33,778 bases of DNA from AR12 sp036265915 (lineage in GTDB: Bacteria > Methylomirabilota > Methylomirabilia > Rokubacteriales > CSP1-6), in NCBI GenBank assembly GCA_036265915.1, contig DATAOC010000081.1, forward strand, positions 1 through 33,778, in the 5' to 3' direction. The translations under genes were made by a program, and so were the position numbers. Shown in pieces: positions 1 through 7,377 of this stretch (within the stretch, counting starts at the first letter, position 1; each line of letters begins with the position of its first letter). The notes below the pieces were generated by a model, which was given only the letters and a program-made list of their open reading frames with translations, did not search any database and was not told where the DNA came from.

Positions 1-674
1 CGCACGTTGGCCGCCACGATCGCATCCATGTTGGGCGGCTTTGGCTGCTCGATCGCATGCAGCGCCGTCACGAAGCGATCGCGCTCCGCCAGACGGAACA
101 GCGGATTGCTCGCCCGTTCCTGCGCGACCGTGGAATGCGTCCGGCCAGCGTAATCGTGCGCCGGGTATACCAGGAGCTCCCCGGGCAGACCCGCGAGTCG
201 CGTGTGGAACGTCTCGTAGAGGGCGTCGGCGCTGCCGTTCTGAAAGTCGGTCCGGCCGGCACCGCCGATCAGCAGCGCGTCGCCGGTCAGCAGTGAGCCG
301 TCCACGCGCAGCGTGATCGAGTCGTCCGTATGTCCCGGGCTTTCCAGTATCTCGACGGTGATTCCGCCGAGGGCGATGCGCTCACCATCCCGCACCCGAC
401 GAGTCGCGACGTTGGAGACGGCCCGTGCGGACAGCAGGATGTCGGCGCCGGTGCGCTGCCGGAGCTCAGCCGCTCCGGACAGATGATCGGCGTGCGTGTG
501 AGTCTCGATCACGAAACGCAGGCGCATGCCGCGCTCTCTGAGCTCACGCAGATAGGTCGTCACCTGGTCAGCGCGAGGGTCGACCAGCGCGGCCTCTCGC
601 GTCGCGGAATCGGCGATGAGATACGCGAAGCAGTGTTCCGCGCGCATCTGGTGGACGAAAGCCGTCGCTGTCAT
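1..674 (-). CDS. MBL-fold hydrolase, persulfide dioxygenase/glyoxalase II-like (3' end outside window)
   Basis: Partial gene running off the left edge; 224 codons are visible. The product begins MTATAFVHQMRAEHCFAYLI. It carries the metallo-beta-lactamase signature THTHADH (His59, His61, Asp63, His64), a further metal ligand His115 in SPGHTDD, Asp132 in LLTGDAL, and His173 in YPAHDY. This order is that of the ETHE1-like persulfide dioxygenase and glyoxalase II group. ETHE1-type enzymes oxidise glutathione persulfide with one Fe(II); the substrate here is inferred, and a C-terminal rhodanese domain, seen in some relatives, could lie outside the window. The ATG overlaps the stop of the upstream Usp gene (ATGA) and has a GGGAGG ribosome site 8 nt upstream, so the two are one translationally coupled operon. 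It reads from the sigma-54 promoter at 1196-1211. Confidence 0.85.
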   Translation of the reverse strand, partial: MTATAFVHQMRAEHCFAYLIADSATREAALVDPRADQVTTYLRELRERGMRLRFVIETHTHADHLSGAAELRQRTGADILLSARAVSNVATRRVRDGERIALGGITVEILESPGHTDDSITLRVDGSLLTGDALLIGGAGRTDFQNGSADALYETFHTRLAGLPGELLVYPAHDYAGRTHSTVAQERASNPLFRLAERDRFVTALHAIEQPKPPNMDAIVAANV

Positions 675-1138
675 GAGTTCATCCTCCCGACTCTTGGCGG
701 TCGCACCGCGAGCACCGGGCAGGGTGCGATGCGGATGACACGCTCCGCCACGCTCCCGAGCATGAATCGTGCGATTCCGTCGCGGCCATGCGTGCCGATC
801 ACGATGTAGTCGGCGCCTTCCCGGCGGGCGACGTCGCAGATAACTTCGTGCACGATGCCCACGCACCGCTCCCACCGCGTCCGGACGCCGTCCTTGTTCA
901 GCGCCTCCGCACGCGCGGCGAGACGCTGCTCCGCCCAGCGCGCCTGGCTCTCGTAGATCTGCTTCACGTCCGGCATCCCGAACGCCGTCTCGCCATAGAG
1001 CGGGGTTTCCACGGAGACGTGAAGCAACGTCAGCTCGGCACCGAGGCAGCGCGCGAGCTTCACCGCCTGCCGTTCCGCCTCCTCGGCTTCGGCCGAGAAG
1101 TCGGTCGCGTGGATGATCGTCGGCGTCATGCGCGACAT
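671..1138 (-). CDS. universal stress protein, UspA family, single domain
   Basis: A 155-residue one-domain Usp. The N-terminus has the first beta strand and ATDFS turn (TIIHATDFS), and the C-terminal part carries the nucleotide-binding pattern G-2x-G-9x-G-S in GTHGRDGIARFMLGS, followed by a typical last strand CPVLAVR. Usps with this motif bind ATP or AMP and usually act as dimers that tune stress survival; the partner is unknown. GGGAGGG sits about 8 nt before the ATG. It is the first gene after the sigma-54 promoter at 1196-1211 and overlaps the MBL hydrolase gene by 4 nt. It resembles the Usp at 13474-13908 (both have a HATDFS start and a long middle helix region) more than the shorter KILVPLDGS type in this window. 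Confidence 0.93.
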   Translation of the reverse strand: MSRMTPTIIHATDFSAEAEEAERQAVKLARCLGAELTLLHVSVETPLYGETAFGMPDVKQIYESQARWAEQRLAARAEALNKDGVRTRWERCVGIVHEVICDVARREGADYIVIGTHGRDGIARFMLGSVAERVIRIAPCPVLAVRPPRVGRMNS

Positions 1139-1195
1139 CGTGTTCCCTCCCGGGATTCCGCAGCAACCTGAACTGCGCTCTGAGCCGTGAAGCGG

Positions 1196-1211
1196 TGCAT
1201 CGAGTGTGCCC
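1196..1211 (-). promoter_or_regulatory. sigma-54 promoter P1 (Usp-MBL operon)
   Basis: On the minus strand this reads GGGCACACTCGATGCA. The -24 GG and -12 GC doublets are 10 bp apart as sigma-54 holoenzyme needs. The predicted start is near 1185, giving a leader of about 47 nt to the Usp ATG. The palindrome at 1287-1302 lies 75 bp upstream. Only the TT of the -12 box is imperfect (AT). Confidence 0.68.
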
Positions 1212-1286
1212 CGCGGAGATCGCTGACCGCACGACGACTTACGCCAGCTGCGCGGGCCGGGACCTGAGGCGATTGCGGACCACGCC

Positions 1287-1302
1287 GGGGCACCGACACC
1301 CC
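1287..1302. promoter_or_regulatory. putative enhancer palindrome U1 for P1
   Basis: GGGGC-N6-ACCCC on the plus strand, one mismatch from the window consensus GGGGC-N6-GCCCC. It sits just downstream of the Ca2+-type ATPase stop codon and 75 bp upstream of the -24 box of P1, matching the 71-74 bp gap at P7, P11 and P13. It could also fold as a short hairpin, but no T-run follows, so a terminator is less likely. Confidence 0.55.
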
Positions 1303-1309
1303 AGGTTCG

Positions 1310-3880
1310 TCACTCCTGACGCGTCGGGGCCGCGCGGGCAGCGGCGAACCACTTGACGAGCTGCATCGCGGCGACCGGCCACACCGCGCCGGCCATCGCG
1401 ATGGTCCAGTCCCCGCTCGAAAGCGGGGACGTCTTCAGGATGGCGGCGAGGGGCGTGGGCGCGATGGCCAGCCATTGCACGACGGCCAGCGTGGCCATCG
1501 ATGCCCAGATCAGCCGATTCGGGGGCAGCCGCCACCACACGGTGCTCTGCGAGCGGCAGTTCAGCGCCTGCAAGGGATGCAGCAAGACCAGTGTAAGGAA
1601 CGGCAGAGTGCCGGCGTGACTGCCGACACCATATAGCCAGATACCCCAGACATATGTGCTGAGCGCGCCCGCCGAGAGGAGCATACCCTCGACCAACATT
1701 GCCGCTGCCGCGCGCCAGCTCACGAGCGCCGTGCCGGAGGCGTTCGGCGGGCGGCGCATGATGTCCGGCTCCGCCGGGTCTCGGATCAGGGCCACCGCGG
1801 GGAAAATATCGGTGACGAGGTTGATCCACAGGATCTGCAGGGGCAAGAGTGGCGAGGGCAGTCCGGCGACGATGGCGGCAAGGATCAGCACGATCTCCGA
1901 GAGATTGCACGAGAACAGGAACCGGATGACCTTTTGAAGGTTGGCGTAGATGATCCGGCCTTCTTCGACGGCGCGAACGATCGTCGGAAAATTGTCGTCC
2001 GTCAGAACGATGTCCGCGGCCTCACGGGCGACATCCGTGCCATGGCGGCCCATGGCGATGCCGATGTCCGCTCGGGCTAGGGCCGGGGCGTCGTTGATTC
2101 CATCACCCGTCATCGCGACCACATGTCCCTGCTGTTGCAGCTGCTCGATGAGGGTGTACTTCTCTTCCGGACTCACGCGACTCCGTACCGCGTCGGCGCC
2201 GAGGCCGAGCTGTCGTCCGATCGCCTCGGCGGTGAGGCGCTGGTCGCCCGTGAGCATGATCGTGCCGATCCCGGCCTCGCGACAGCGGGCGACCGCCTCG
2301 CGCACGCCCGGTCGCAGCGGATCCTGGAGGGCGACGAAACCGAGAAAGGTGAGGTCGGCGATTCGACGATCCCCATCGCAGCGGGGCCGCCAGGCCACCG
2401 CGAGTACGCGCAAGCCCCGGTCGGCCAGCCCGCGATTCGCCTCGAGCAGGCGGGTGCGCTCGGCGGGCGTCAAGTCCGACCGCTCCACCACCACCGCGGG
2501 AGCGCCCTTGACGAGAAGCGCCTCCGTCCCATCCGGCATGGCGTTCCACGTGGCCATGAACCGTGTCGCCGCATCGAATGGCTGCTCGTGTCGGCGAGGG
2601 CGCTCCCGCGTCAGGCGAGCCGGATCGAGACCGACGGCCAGCGCCGCCTCGAGAAGAGCCGTCTCGGTCGGATCGCCGTGCAGCCGCCACTGCTCGCCGT
2701 CTCGCTCGATGACGGCATCGTTCACGAGCGCGGAGACCGTGAGGAGCTGGACGGCCTCCGCGTGGCGCCGGGGATCGGACATCGCTTCACGAAGCGTGAG
2801 CGTCTGCCCGCTCACCTGGATACGGTCGACCGTCATCCGGTTTTCGGTCATCGTTCCCGTCTTGTCGGCGCAGATCACGGTGGTGGAGCCGAGCGTCTCG
2901 ACCGCCGGCAAGCGGCGAACGAGCGCGCCGGCCCGCGCGAGACGCCACAGGCCCGCGGCGAGCGCGACACCCGTGATGGCGGGGAGCCCTTCCGGAATGG
3001 CAGCGATCGCCAGGCTGATCGCGGTCTCGATCATGAGTCCGGGTGCCAGGCCATGGATGATCCCGATCAGCGCGACGAAGGCCGAGATGGCGAGGGCGAC
3101 GCCGATGAGCCGCCGTCCCAGGACTTCGACCTGGCGCTCGAGCGGCGTGGTGCGGTCGCCGGCGAGCCCGACGAGCTGGCCGATGCGACCAAGCTCACTG
3201 GCGACGCCGGTAGCCGTCACCACGGCGAGGCCGCGACCCGCCACGATGGCGGTCCCCAGGTACACCATCGTGGCGCGCTCGGCGATGGGGGCGTGTGCGT
3301 CGACCGTCACCTGGGCCGCCTTGTCGACCGACACGCTCTCACCCGTCAGCGCCGACTCATCGGCGCGAAGAACGACGGCCTCGATGAGTCGAGCATCGGC
3401 CGGGACGTTGGCGCCTGCCTCGAGCACGATGACGTCGCCCGGCACGAGCTCCTCCGAGCGAATCCGCGTGACCGCACCGTCCCGGCGCACCAGCGCATGC
3501 GGCACCGTGAGATCCCGAAGCCGCGCCACGGACACGCGAGCGCGCCACTCCGTGCCGAAGCCGATCGCCGCGTTCAGCACGAGGGCGACGAGAATGGCGA
3601 CGGCCTCCAGCAAATCGCCGAGGACGCCGGCGATGACGCTGGCGCCGAGGAGCAGCAGTACGACGATGCTCCGGAATTGGTCGACCACGAGTCGCCAGAG
3701 CGGCCGCTCCGGCACGTCGCCGACGCGGTTAGGACCGACATCCGCCAGTCGCCGAGCCGCCTCCTGCCTCGTCAGCCCGGTGTCGACCGATGTCCGCAGC
3801 ACGCTGACGGCACGCGATACCGAAAGGGCGTGCCACGACGAAGGCGTCGCCGTGGCGGCCCCGCTCGCGCCCGGCGCCAC
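1310..3880 (-). CDS. cation-transporting P-type ATPase, Ca2+ (P2A) type
   Basis: 856 residues with a GTG start, one base after the cytochrome c stop. Motifs in order: actuator TGES (179-182), M4 IPEGLP (295-300), phosphorylation site DKTGT (Asp339), KGAP (458-461), and the hinge GDGINDAP (592-599). The membrane residues known in SERCA for Ca2+ are present: the PEGL glutamate in M4, N and E in the M5 segment SCNLSEIV, and N, T and D in the M6 segment NLVTDIFPA. This supports Ca2+, or perhaps Mn2+, efflux from the cytoplasm. The N-terminus (WHALS...GLTRQEAARRL) is the usual cation-ATPase N domain, supporting the GTG start. It is co-transcribed with a leader ORF and the cytochrome c from P2. CtpF, a P-type ATPase of the same broad group, belongs to the mycobacterial DosR regulon, a functional parallel. 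Confidence 0.92.
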   Translation of the reverse strand: MAPGASGAATATPSSWHALSVSRAVSVLRTSVDTGLTRQEAARRLADVGPNRVGDVPERPLWRLVVDQFRSIVVLLLLGASVIAGVLGDLLEAVAILVALVLNAAIGFGTEWRARVSVARLRDLTVPHALVRRDGAVTRIRSEELVPGDVIVLEAGANVPADARLIEAVVLRADESALTGESVSVDKAAQVTVDAHAPIAERATMVYLGTAIVAGRGLAVVTATGVASELGRIGQLVGLAGDRTTPLERQVEVLGRRLIGVALAISAFVALIGIIHGLAPGLMIETAISLAIAAIPEGLPAITGVALAAGLWRLARAGALVRRLPAVETLGSTTVICADKTGTMTENRMTVDRIQVSGQTLTLREAMSDPRRHAEAVQLLTVSALVNDAVIERDGEQWRLHGDPTETALLEAALAVGLDPARLTRERPRRHEQPFDAATRFMATWNAMPDGTEALLVKGAPAVVVERSDLTPAERTRLLEANRGLADRGLRVLAVAWRPRCDGDRRIADLTFLGFVALQDPLRPGVREAVARCREAGIGTIMLTGDQRLTAEAIGRQLGLGADAVRSRVSPEEKYTLIEQLQQQGHVVAMTGDGINDAPALARADIGIAMGRHGTDVAREAADIVLTDDNFPTIVRAVEEGRIIYANLQKVIRFLFSCNLSEIVLILAAIVAGLPSPLLPLQILWINLVTDIFPAVALIRDPAEPDIMRRPPNASGTALVSWRAAAAMLVEGMLLSAGALSTYVWGIWLYGVGSHAGTLPFLTLVLLHPLQALNCRSQSTVWWRLPPNRLIWASMATLAVVQWLAIAPTPLAAILKTSPLSSGDWTIAMAGAVWPVAAMQLVKWFAAARAAPTRQE

Positions 3881-3881
3881 G

Positions 3882-4193
3882 CTATCGCAGCGAGGCGAGA
3901 TACGCCGCCAGTGCCTGGATCTCAGCTTCGCTCAACGCGAGCCGCGGCATATGCGCGGTTGGTTTCTGGCTCGCGGGATCCCGCAACCAGCTCGCGAGCT
4001 GGCTCTGAGTGTACTTGCGGCCGACGTGCGAGAGATCGTACGCGATCGGTGTCCCGGCGACGCCAAGCCTGTGGCAGCCGTAGCAGCCCTGGGTGAAGAA
4101 GACCTGCCGCCCCGTCTCTTCACTCGACGGCTGTGCCAGGGCCGGCGCGAATGATCCGAGCACGCACAATGCGAGAACGGTGACGATCCGCAT
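3882..4193 (-). CDS. small secreted class I cytochrome c
   Basis: 103 residues. A signal peptide (MRIVTVLALCVLGSFAPALAQ, cut after ALA) is followed by one haem c site CYGCH in the mature N-terminal part and a probable axial Met in HMPRL near the C-terminus, the normal order of a class I mono-haem cytochrome. The C-terminal helix EAEIQALAAYLASLR is typical of the fold. It should act in the periplasm as an electron carrier; the partner is not evident. The ATG overlaps the stop of the 21-codon leader ORF (TGATG) and has AGGACG just upstream. It is followed after one base by the P-type ATPase gene, an unusual pairing of a redox carrier with an ion pump. Confidence 0.88.
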   Translation of the reverse strand: MRIVTVLALCVLGSFAPALAQPSSEETGRQVFFTQGCYGCHRLGVAGTPIAYDLSHVGRKYTQSQLASWLRDPASQKPTAHMPRLALSEAEIQALAAYLASLR

Positions 4194-4258
4194 CAGCGTC
4201 CTGCCGTGCCTTGCACGCCGAGCACGGCTCCTGCGAGCGCTTCCCAATGTGTTGGCAT
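4193..4258 (-). CDS. 21-codon leader ORF coupled to cytochrome c
   Basis: Short ORF beginning MPTHWEALAG and ending GTAGR. It has the strongest ribosome site of the operon (GGAGGAAGG, 7 nt before ATG), and its TGA overlaps the cytochrome ATG. Predicted transcription from P2 starts near 4277, so this is the first translated ORF. It may serve as a translational coupler or a regulatory leader. No homology is recognised; whether the peptide matters is unknown. Confidence 0.5.
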   Translation of the reverse strand: MPTHWEALAGAVLGVQGTAGR

Positions 4259-4287
4259 GATCGATCCTTCCTCCGCAGCGGATGAAA

Positions 4288-4303
4288 TGCAACCGCAGTG
4301 CCC
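4288..4303 (-). promoter_or_regulatory. sigma-54 promoter P2 (leader ORF, cytochrome c, Ca-type ATPase)
   Basis: Minus strand GGGCACTGCGGTTGCA: GGCAC and TTGCA boxes with the correct 10-bp GG to GC spacing. Predicted start near 4277, 19 nt before the leader ORF ATG with its ribosome site in between. It diverges from P3. Confidence 0.8.
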
Positions 4304-4385
4304 TCGCATCCGTGTCGCAACGTCGCGATCTCGCAGCATTGAACACGCCCGTGACGACGGCTTCCTGGGGCGCGGCTGGGGCGGT

Positions 4386-4401
4386 GGGGCGCGCGGACCC
4401 C
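4386..4401. promoter_or_regulatory. putative enhancer palindrome U2, between divergent P2 and P3
   Basis: GGGGC-N6-ACCCC, one mismatch from consensus, with two further GGGGC half-sites at 4367-4371 and 4378-4382. It is 82 bp from the -24 box of P2 and 87 bp from that of P3, so one cluster could serve both. The rest of the 4259-4554 intergenic region holds only P2 and P3. Confidence 0.5.
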
Positions 4402-4488
4402 ATGCGCTGCTGCCTCACCGCCGCCGTTGCAGGACGAGAATGCGTTCGCGCACGTGCACTTCCACAGCGACCGCGGTCCGTGGCCGCT

Positions 4489-4504
4489 TGGCAGTGCTGT
4501 TGCT
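4489..4504 (+). promoter_or_regulatory. sigma-54 promoter P3 (basic protein and MgtA-type ATPase)
   Basis: TGGCAGTGCTGTTGCT: near-consensus -24 and perfect -12 boxes with correct spacing. Predicted start near 4515, about 40 nt before the ATG at 4555. Confidence 0.8.
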
Positions 4505-4554
4505 CTCGCTCTGCACGGCCGCCTGCTGATGCCGCGCGGCGAAAGGGGATCACA

Positions 4555-4698
4555 ATGAAGTCGCCCAAGTACCAGCAGCCGCGTCGCAAGGATATCCACG
4601 TCGCCCAGCCGAAGAACGCCGAGCGACAGCACGCCCGGCCCGGGGCGGGTATCAAGCGGGCGCGAGCAGTGATGTCCAAGAAGCCACGCTCGTCGTAG
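4555..4698 (+). CDS. small very basic protein, 47 residues, unknown function
   Basis: Begins MKSPKYQQPRRKDIHVAQPK and ends in KKPRSS. It is rich in Lys, Arg, Gln and Pro with almost no acidic residues, no membrane segment and no cysteine. AAAGGGGAT lies in ribosome-site position before the ATG, and P3 gives a plausible 40-nt leader. It ends 31 nt before the MgtA-type ATPase, so it is probably the first gene of that operon. The composition suggests nucleic acid or ribosome binding, or an intrinsically disordered leader protein, but this is inference only. I do not recognise the family. Confidence 0.5.
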   Translation: MKSPKYQQPRRKDIHVAQPKNAERQHARPGAGIKRARAVMSKKPRSS

Positions 4699-4729
4699 AC
4701 GTGACGGGCACCCGGCGGGCCGCGCAAGG

Positions 4730-7207
4730 ATGAGCCGTCTCGTCGGTCTGTCGACCGAAGAAGCGCGGCGCCGGCTGCGCGACATAGGCCCGAACGAGCC
4801 GGCGGCGGCCCCGAGCGAGTTCAGCATCGTGGCCATCGTCCGCTTGTTCGCCAATCCGCTGGTGATAATTCTCATTCTCGCCAGCGCGGCCTCGGCGGCA
4901 CTCGGGGATGTCGTCAACGCCGTCATCATCGTCGCCATGATCGTTCTCAGCGTCACGCTGAACTTCGTGCAAACCTATCGCTCGGAGCGTGCCGCCAGCC
5001 ACCTGCGGGAGCAGGTGGCGCCCCGCGCGACGGTGCTGCGCGACGGGGAATGGACGGAAATCGTCCGAAAGGACGTCGTGCCGGACGATGTCATTCGCCT
5101 CGGCGCTGGCGACCGCGTTCCCGCCGACGCCGTTCTCCTCGAGGCCCGCGATCTCCACGTCTACGAGGCCGCGCTGACCGGCGAATCGATGCCGGTCGAG
5201 AAGTCGCCGGCGGCCGCAACGGGCCCGGCGACCACCATGCGCCTCGATCTCGTGTACCTCGGGACGTCGGTCGTCAGCGGAACAGCGGTGGCCCGTGTCA
5301 CCGCGACGGGCGCCGCCACCGCGCTCGGCGACATCGCGGCGCGACTGTCGGCCCGCCCGCCCGAAACGGAGTTCGAGCGCGGCTTGCGTGGCTTCGCCGC
5401 ACTCATCACGAAGACGGTCATCTTCCTGGTGCTCTTCGTGGTCGTGGCCGGCGCCGTCGCGCACCGGCCGCCATTGCAGTCGCTGCTGTTCGCGGTGGCG
5501 CTCGCGGTCGGCCTGACGCCGGAGTTTCTCCCGATGATCACCACCGTGACGCTCACGCAGGGCGCCATTCGCATGTCGCGCCACCGGGTCGTGGTGAAGC
5601 ATCTGGCTGCCATAGAAGATTTCGGCAGCATGGACATCCTCTGTAGTGACAAGACGGGCACGCTCACGACCGGCGTGATGACGCTCGAGTCTGCGCTGGA
5701 TCCGACCGCCCGGCCGGCACCGCGTGTGCTGGGGCTCGCCGGTGCGAACAGCGCGCTGCAGACCGGCGTTCCCAGTCCCCTCGACGCCGCCATTCTCGCC
5801 GTTGCGAAGCCCGAGGCAGCCTGGAGGAAGCTGGACGAGATTCCGTTCGACTTCGAGCGGCGGTGCGTGTCGGTGGTGGTCGCCGTCGACGGCGATGCGC
5901 GTCTGATCACCAAGGGCGCCCCGGAGGCGGTGCTGGAACGGTGCGATACCTGGGAGATCGATGGAACGCGGCGGCAACTCGACGCGGACAGCCGGGAACG
6001 CTGTCGGGCCGCGTATGACGGCCTGTCCCGCTCGGGCGCGAAGGTGCTCGCCGTCGCCGAGTGCGTGGTGCCGCTTCGCGACCGCTACACGACGGCGGAC
6101 GAGCGCGGTCTCACGCTGGTCGGGTTCATCGTGTTCTCCGACCCCATCGTGCCCGGCGTGCGGGACGCGCTGGCGGCGCTCCGACGCGACGGCGTCCGGG
6201 TGAAGATTCTGACCGGCGACAATGATCTCGTGGCCCGTCACGTCTGTGCGCAGGTCGGTCTCGATGTCGAGCGCATCGTCCTCGGGACGGAGCTCGATGG
6301 GATGACGAACGCGGCGCTGGCCGTGGTGGCCGAGCAGACGACCGTGTTCGCGCGCGTCAACCCGGCGCAAAAGAGCCGGATCATCCAGGCGTTGCAGAGC
6401 CGCGATCACGTCGTCGGCTTCCTGGGCGACGGGATCAACGACGCGCCGTCCTTGCACGTCGCTCAGGTCGGCGTGTCGGTCGCCAACGCCGTCGACGTGG
6501 CGCGCGACGCGGCCGACATCATCCTGCTGGAGCGCTCGCTCGACCAGCTTCATCAGGGCATCATCGCCGGCCGGCAAACGTTCGCGAACGTGATGAAGTA
6601 TCTGCTCATGGGCACGAGCTCGAACTTCGGCAACATGTTCAGCATGGCGGTAGCGGCGGTCGTTCTCCCGTTTCTGCCGATGCTGCCGACGCAGATCCTC
6701 CTCAACAATTTTCTGTACGATCTGGCGCAGCTGACGATTCCCGGCGACCGCGTGGACGAGGCCATGGTGGAGAGTCCGCGACGCTGGGACATCGGGGTCA
6801 TCCGCAACTTCATGCTCTACATCGGACCGATCAGCTCCGTCTACGACTTCCTGACCTTCGGCGCCCTGCTCTGGCTGTTCCAGGCAGGAGACATGCTGTT
6901 TCACACAGGCTGGTTCGTCGAGTCGCTCGCAACCCAGACGCTGGTGATCTTCGTCATCCGGACCGGCGGTCACCCATTGCGCAGCCGCCCGAGCACCGCC
7001 CTGACGGTGACGACGCTGACGGTGGTCGTCGTCGGCCTCGTGCTGCCTTTCACGCCACTGGCCGGTCCGCTTGGCTTCGTGGCGCTTCCCGCCGGCTTCT
7101 TCGCCTTTCTCGCCGCCGCGACGGTGACGTACCTCGCTCTGGTCGAGGTCGTGAAGCGTCGCATGCTGAGCCCGTCGTCGAGTGCCGGGCCCCCGGCCGC
7201 GGCCTGA
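4730..7207 (+). CDS. mgtA: Mg2+-importing P-type ATPase, MgtA/MgtB (P3B) type
   Basis: 825 residues. Motifs: TGES (150-153), the MgtA/B signature GLTPEFLPMI in M4 (261-270), phosphorylation site DKTGT (Asp307), KGAP (395-398), and GDGINDAP (566-573). The C-terminal segment SSNFGNMFSMAVAAVVLPFL plus the downstream LLNNFLYDLAQLTIPGD region matches the P3B magnesium transporters. The N-terminal cytoplasmic extension of enteric MgtA is missing, which explains the shorter length (about 900 residues is usual). It would import Mg2+ into the cytoplasm at the inner membrane. Substrate is by family and not proven. The start chosen gives the normal STEEARRRLRDIGPNE N domain; the ribosome site is weak, consistent with coupling to the upstream 47-residue ORF. 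Regulation by P3 rather than an Mg2+ riboswitch is suggested: the leader is too short for a riboswitch. Confidence 0.9.
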   Translation: MSRLVGLSTEEARRRLRDIGPNEPAAAPSEFSIVAIVRLFANPLVIILILASAASAALGDVVNAVIIVAMIVLSVTLNFVQTYRSERAASHLREQVAPRATVLRDGEWTEIVRKDVVPDDVIRLGAGDRVPADAVLLEARDLHVYEAALTGESMPVEKSPAAATGPATTMRLDLVYLGTSVVSGTAVARVTATGAATALGDIAARLSARPPETEFERGLRGFAALITKTVIFLVLFVVVAGAVAHRPPLQSLLFAVALAVGLTPEFLPMITTVTLTQGAIRMSRHRVVVKHLAAIEDFGSMDILCSDKTGTLTTGVMTLESALDPTARPAPRVLGLAGANSALQTGVPSPLDAAILAVAKPEAAWRKLDEIPFDFERRCVSVVVAVDGDARLITKGAPEAVLERCDTWEIDGTRRQLDADSRERCRAAYDGLSRSGAKVLAVAECVVPLRDRYTTADERGLTLVGFIVFSDPIVPGVRDALAALRRDGVRVKILTGDNDLVARHVCAQVGLDVERIVLGTELDGMTNAALAVVAEQTTVFARVNPAQKSRIIQALQSRDHVVGFLGDGINDAPSLHVAQVGVSVANAVDVARDAADIILLERSLDQLHQGIIAGRQTFANVMKYLLMGTSSNFGNMFSMAVAAVVLPFLPMLPTQILLNNFLYDLAQLTIPGDRVDEAMVESPRRWDIGVIRNFMLYIGPISSVYDFLTFGALLWLFQAGDMLFHTGWFVESLATQTLVIFVIRTGGHPLRSRPSTALTVTTLTVVVVGLVLPFTPLAGPLGFVALPAGFFAFLAAATVTYLALVEVVKRRMLSPSSSAGPPAAA

Positions 7208-7277
7208 GGGCGCTACACGCCGCGCGGCCCGCGCGTCAGCCCGAATAGCGCGCTGTGGGGTACAGAGGCCGCGGGCC

Positions 7278-7293
7278 GGGGCGTCGCTGCCGC
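7278..7293. promoter_or_regulatory. putative enhancer palindrome U3 for P4
   Basis: GGGGC-N6-GCCGC, one mismatch. It lies 53 bp upstream of the P4 -24 box, the same gap as at P5, P6, P8, P10 and P12 (52-54 bp). Confidence 0.5.
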
Positions 7294-7346
7294 ACCGGCG
7301 GAGTGCCGGCCTTCTTGCAACGGCGCGAATTCATGTGCAGGAAACC

Positions 7347-7362
7347 TGGCAGGGTAGCTGCA
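7347..7362 (+). promoter_or_regulatory. sigma-54 promoter P4 (HtrA-like gene)
   Basis: TGGCAGGGTAGCTGCA: good -24 and acceptable -12 box, correct spacing, palindrome U3 at the canonical distance. The predicted start near 7373 leaves only about 5 nt before the ATG at 7378, so the message would be nearly leaderless, which lowers confidence. Confidence 0.5.
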
Positions 7363-7377
7363 CCGAAAAGGCCGGTC

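Noticed and set aside
1165..1185. TTGCT-like -12 box on the minus strand before the first Usp
   Set aside because: The upstream GCGCAG is one base too far and lacks GG; the element at 1196-1211 fits better.
1285..1304. Hairpin after the Ca-type ATPase stop as a terminator
   Set aside because: Arms are only 5-6 bp and no T-run follows. The same bases match the enhancer palindrome at the class distance from P1, which explains them better.
4652..6973. Long open frame of about 770 codons antisense to the MgtA-type ATPase
   Set aside because: Very GC-rich codon use opens the antisense frames. The translation is a low-complexity Arg, Asp and His mixture without domains, while the sense strand has all P-ATPase motifs.
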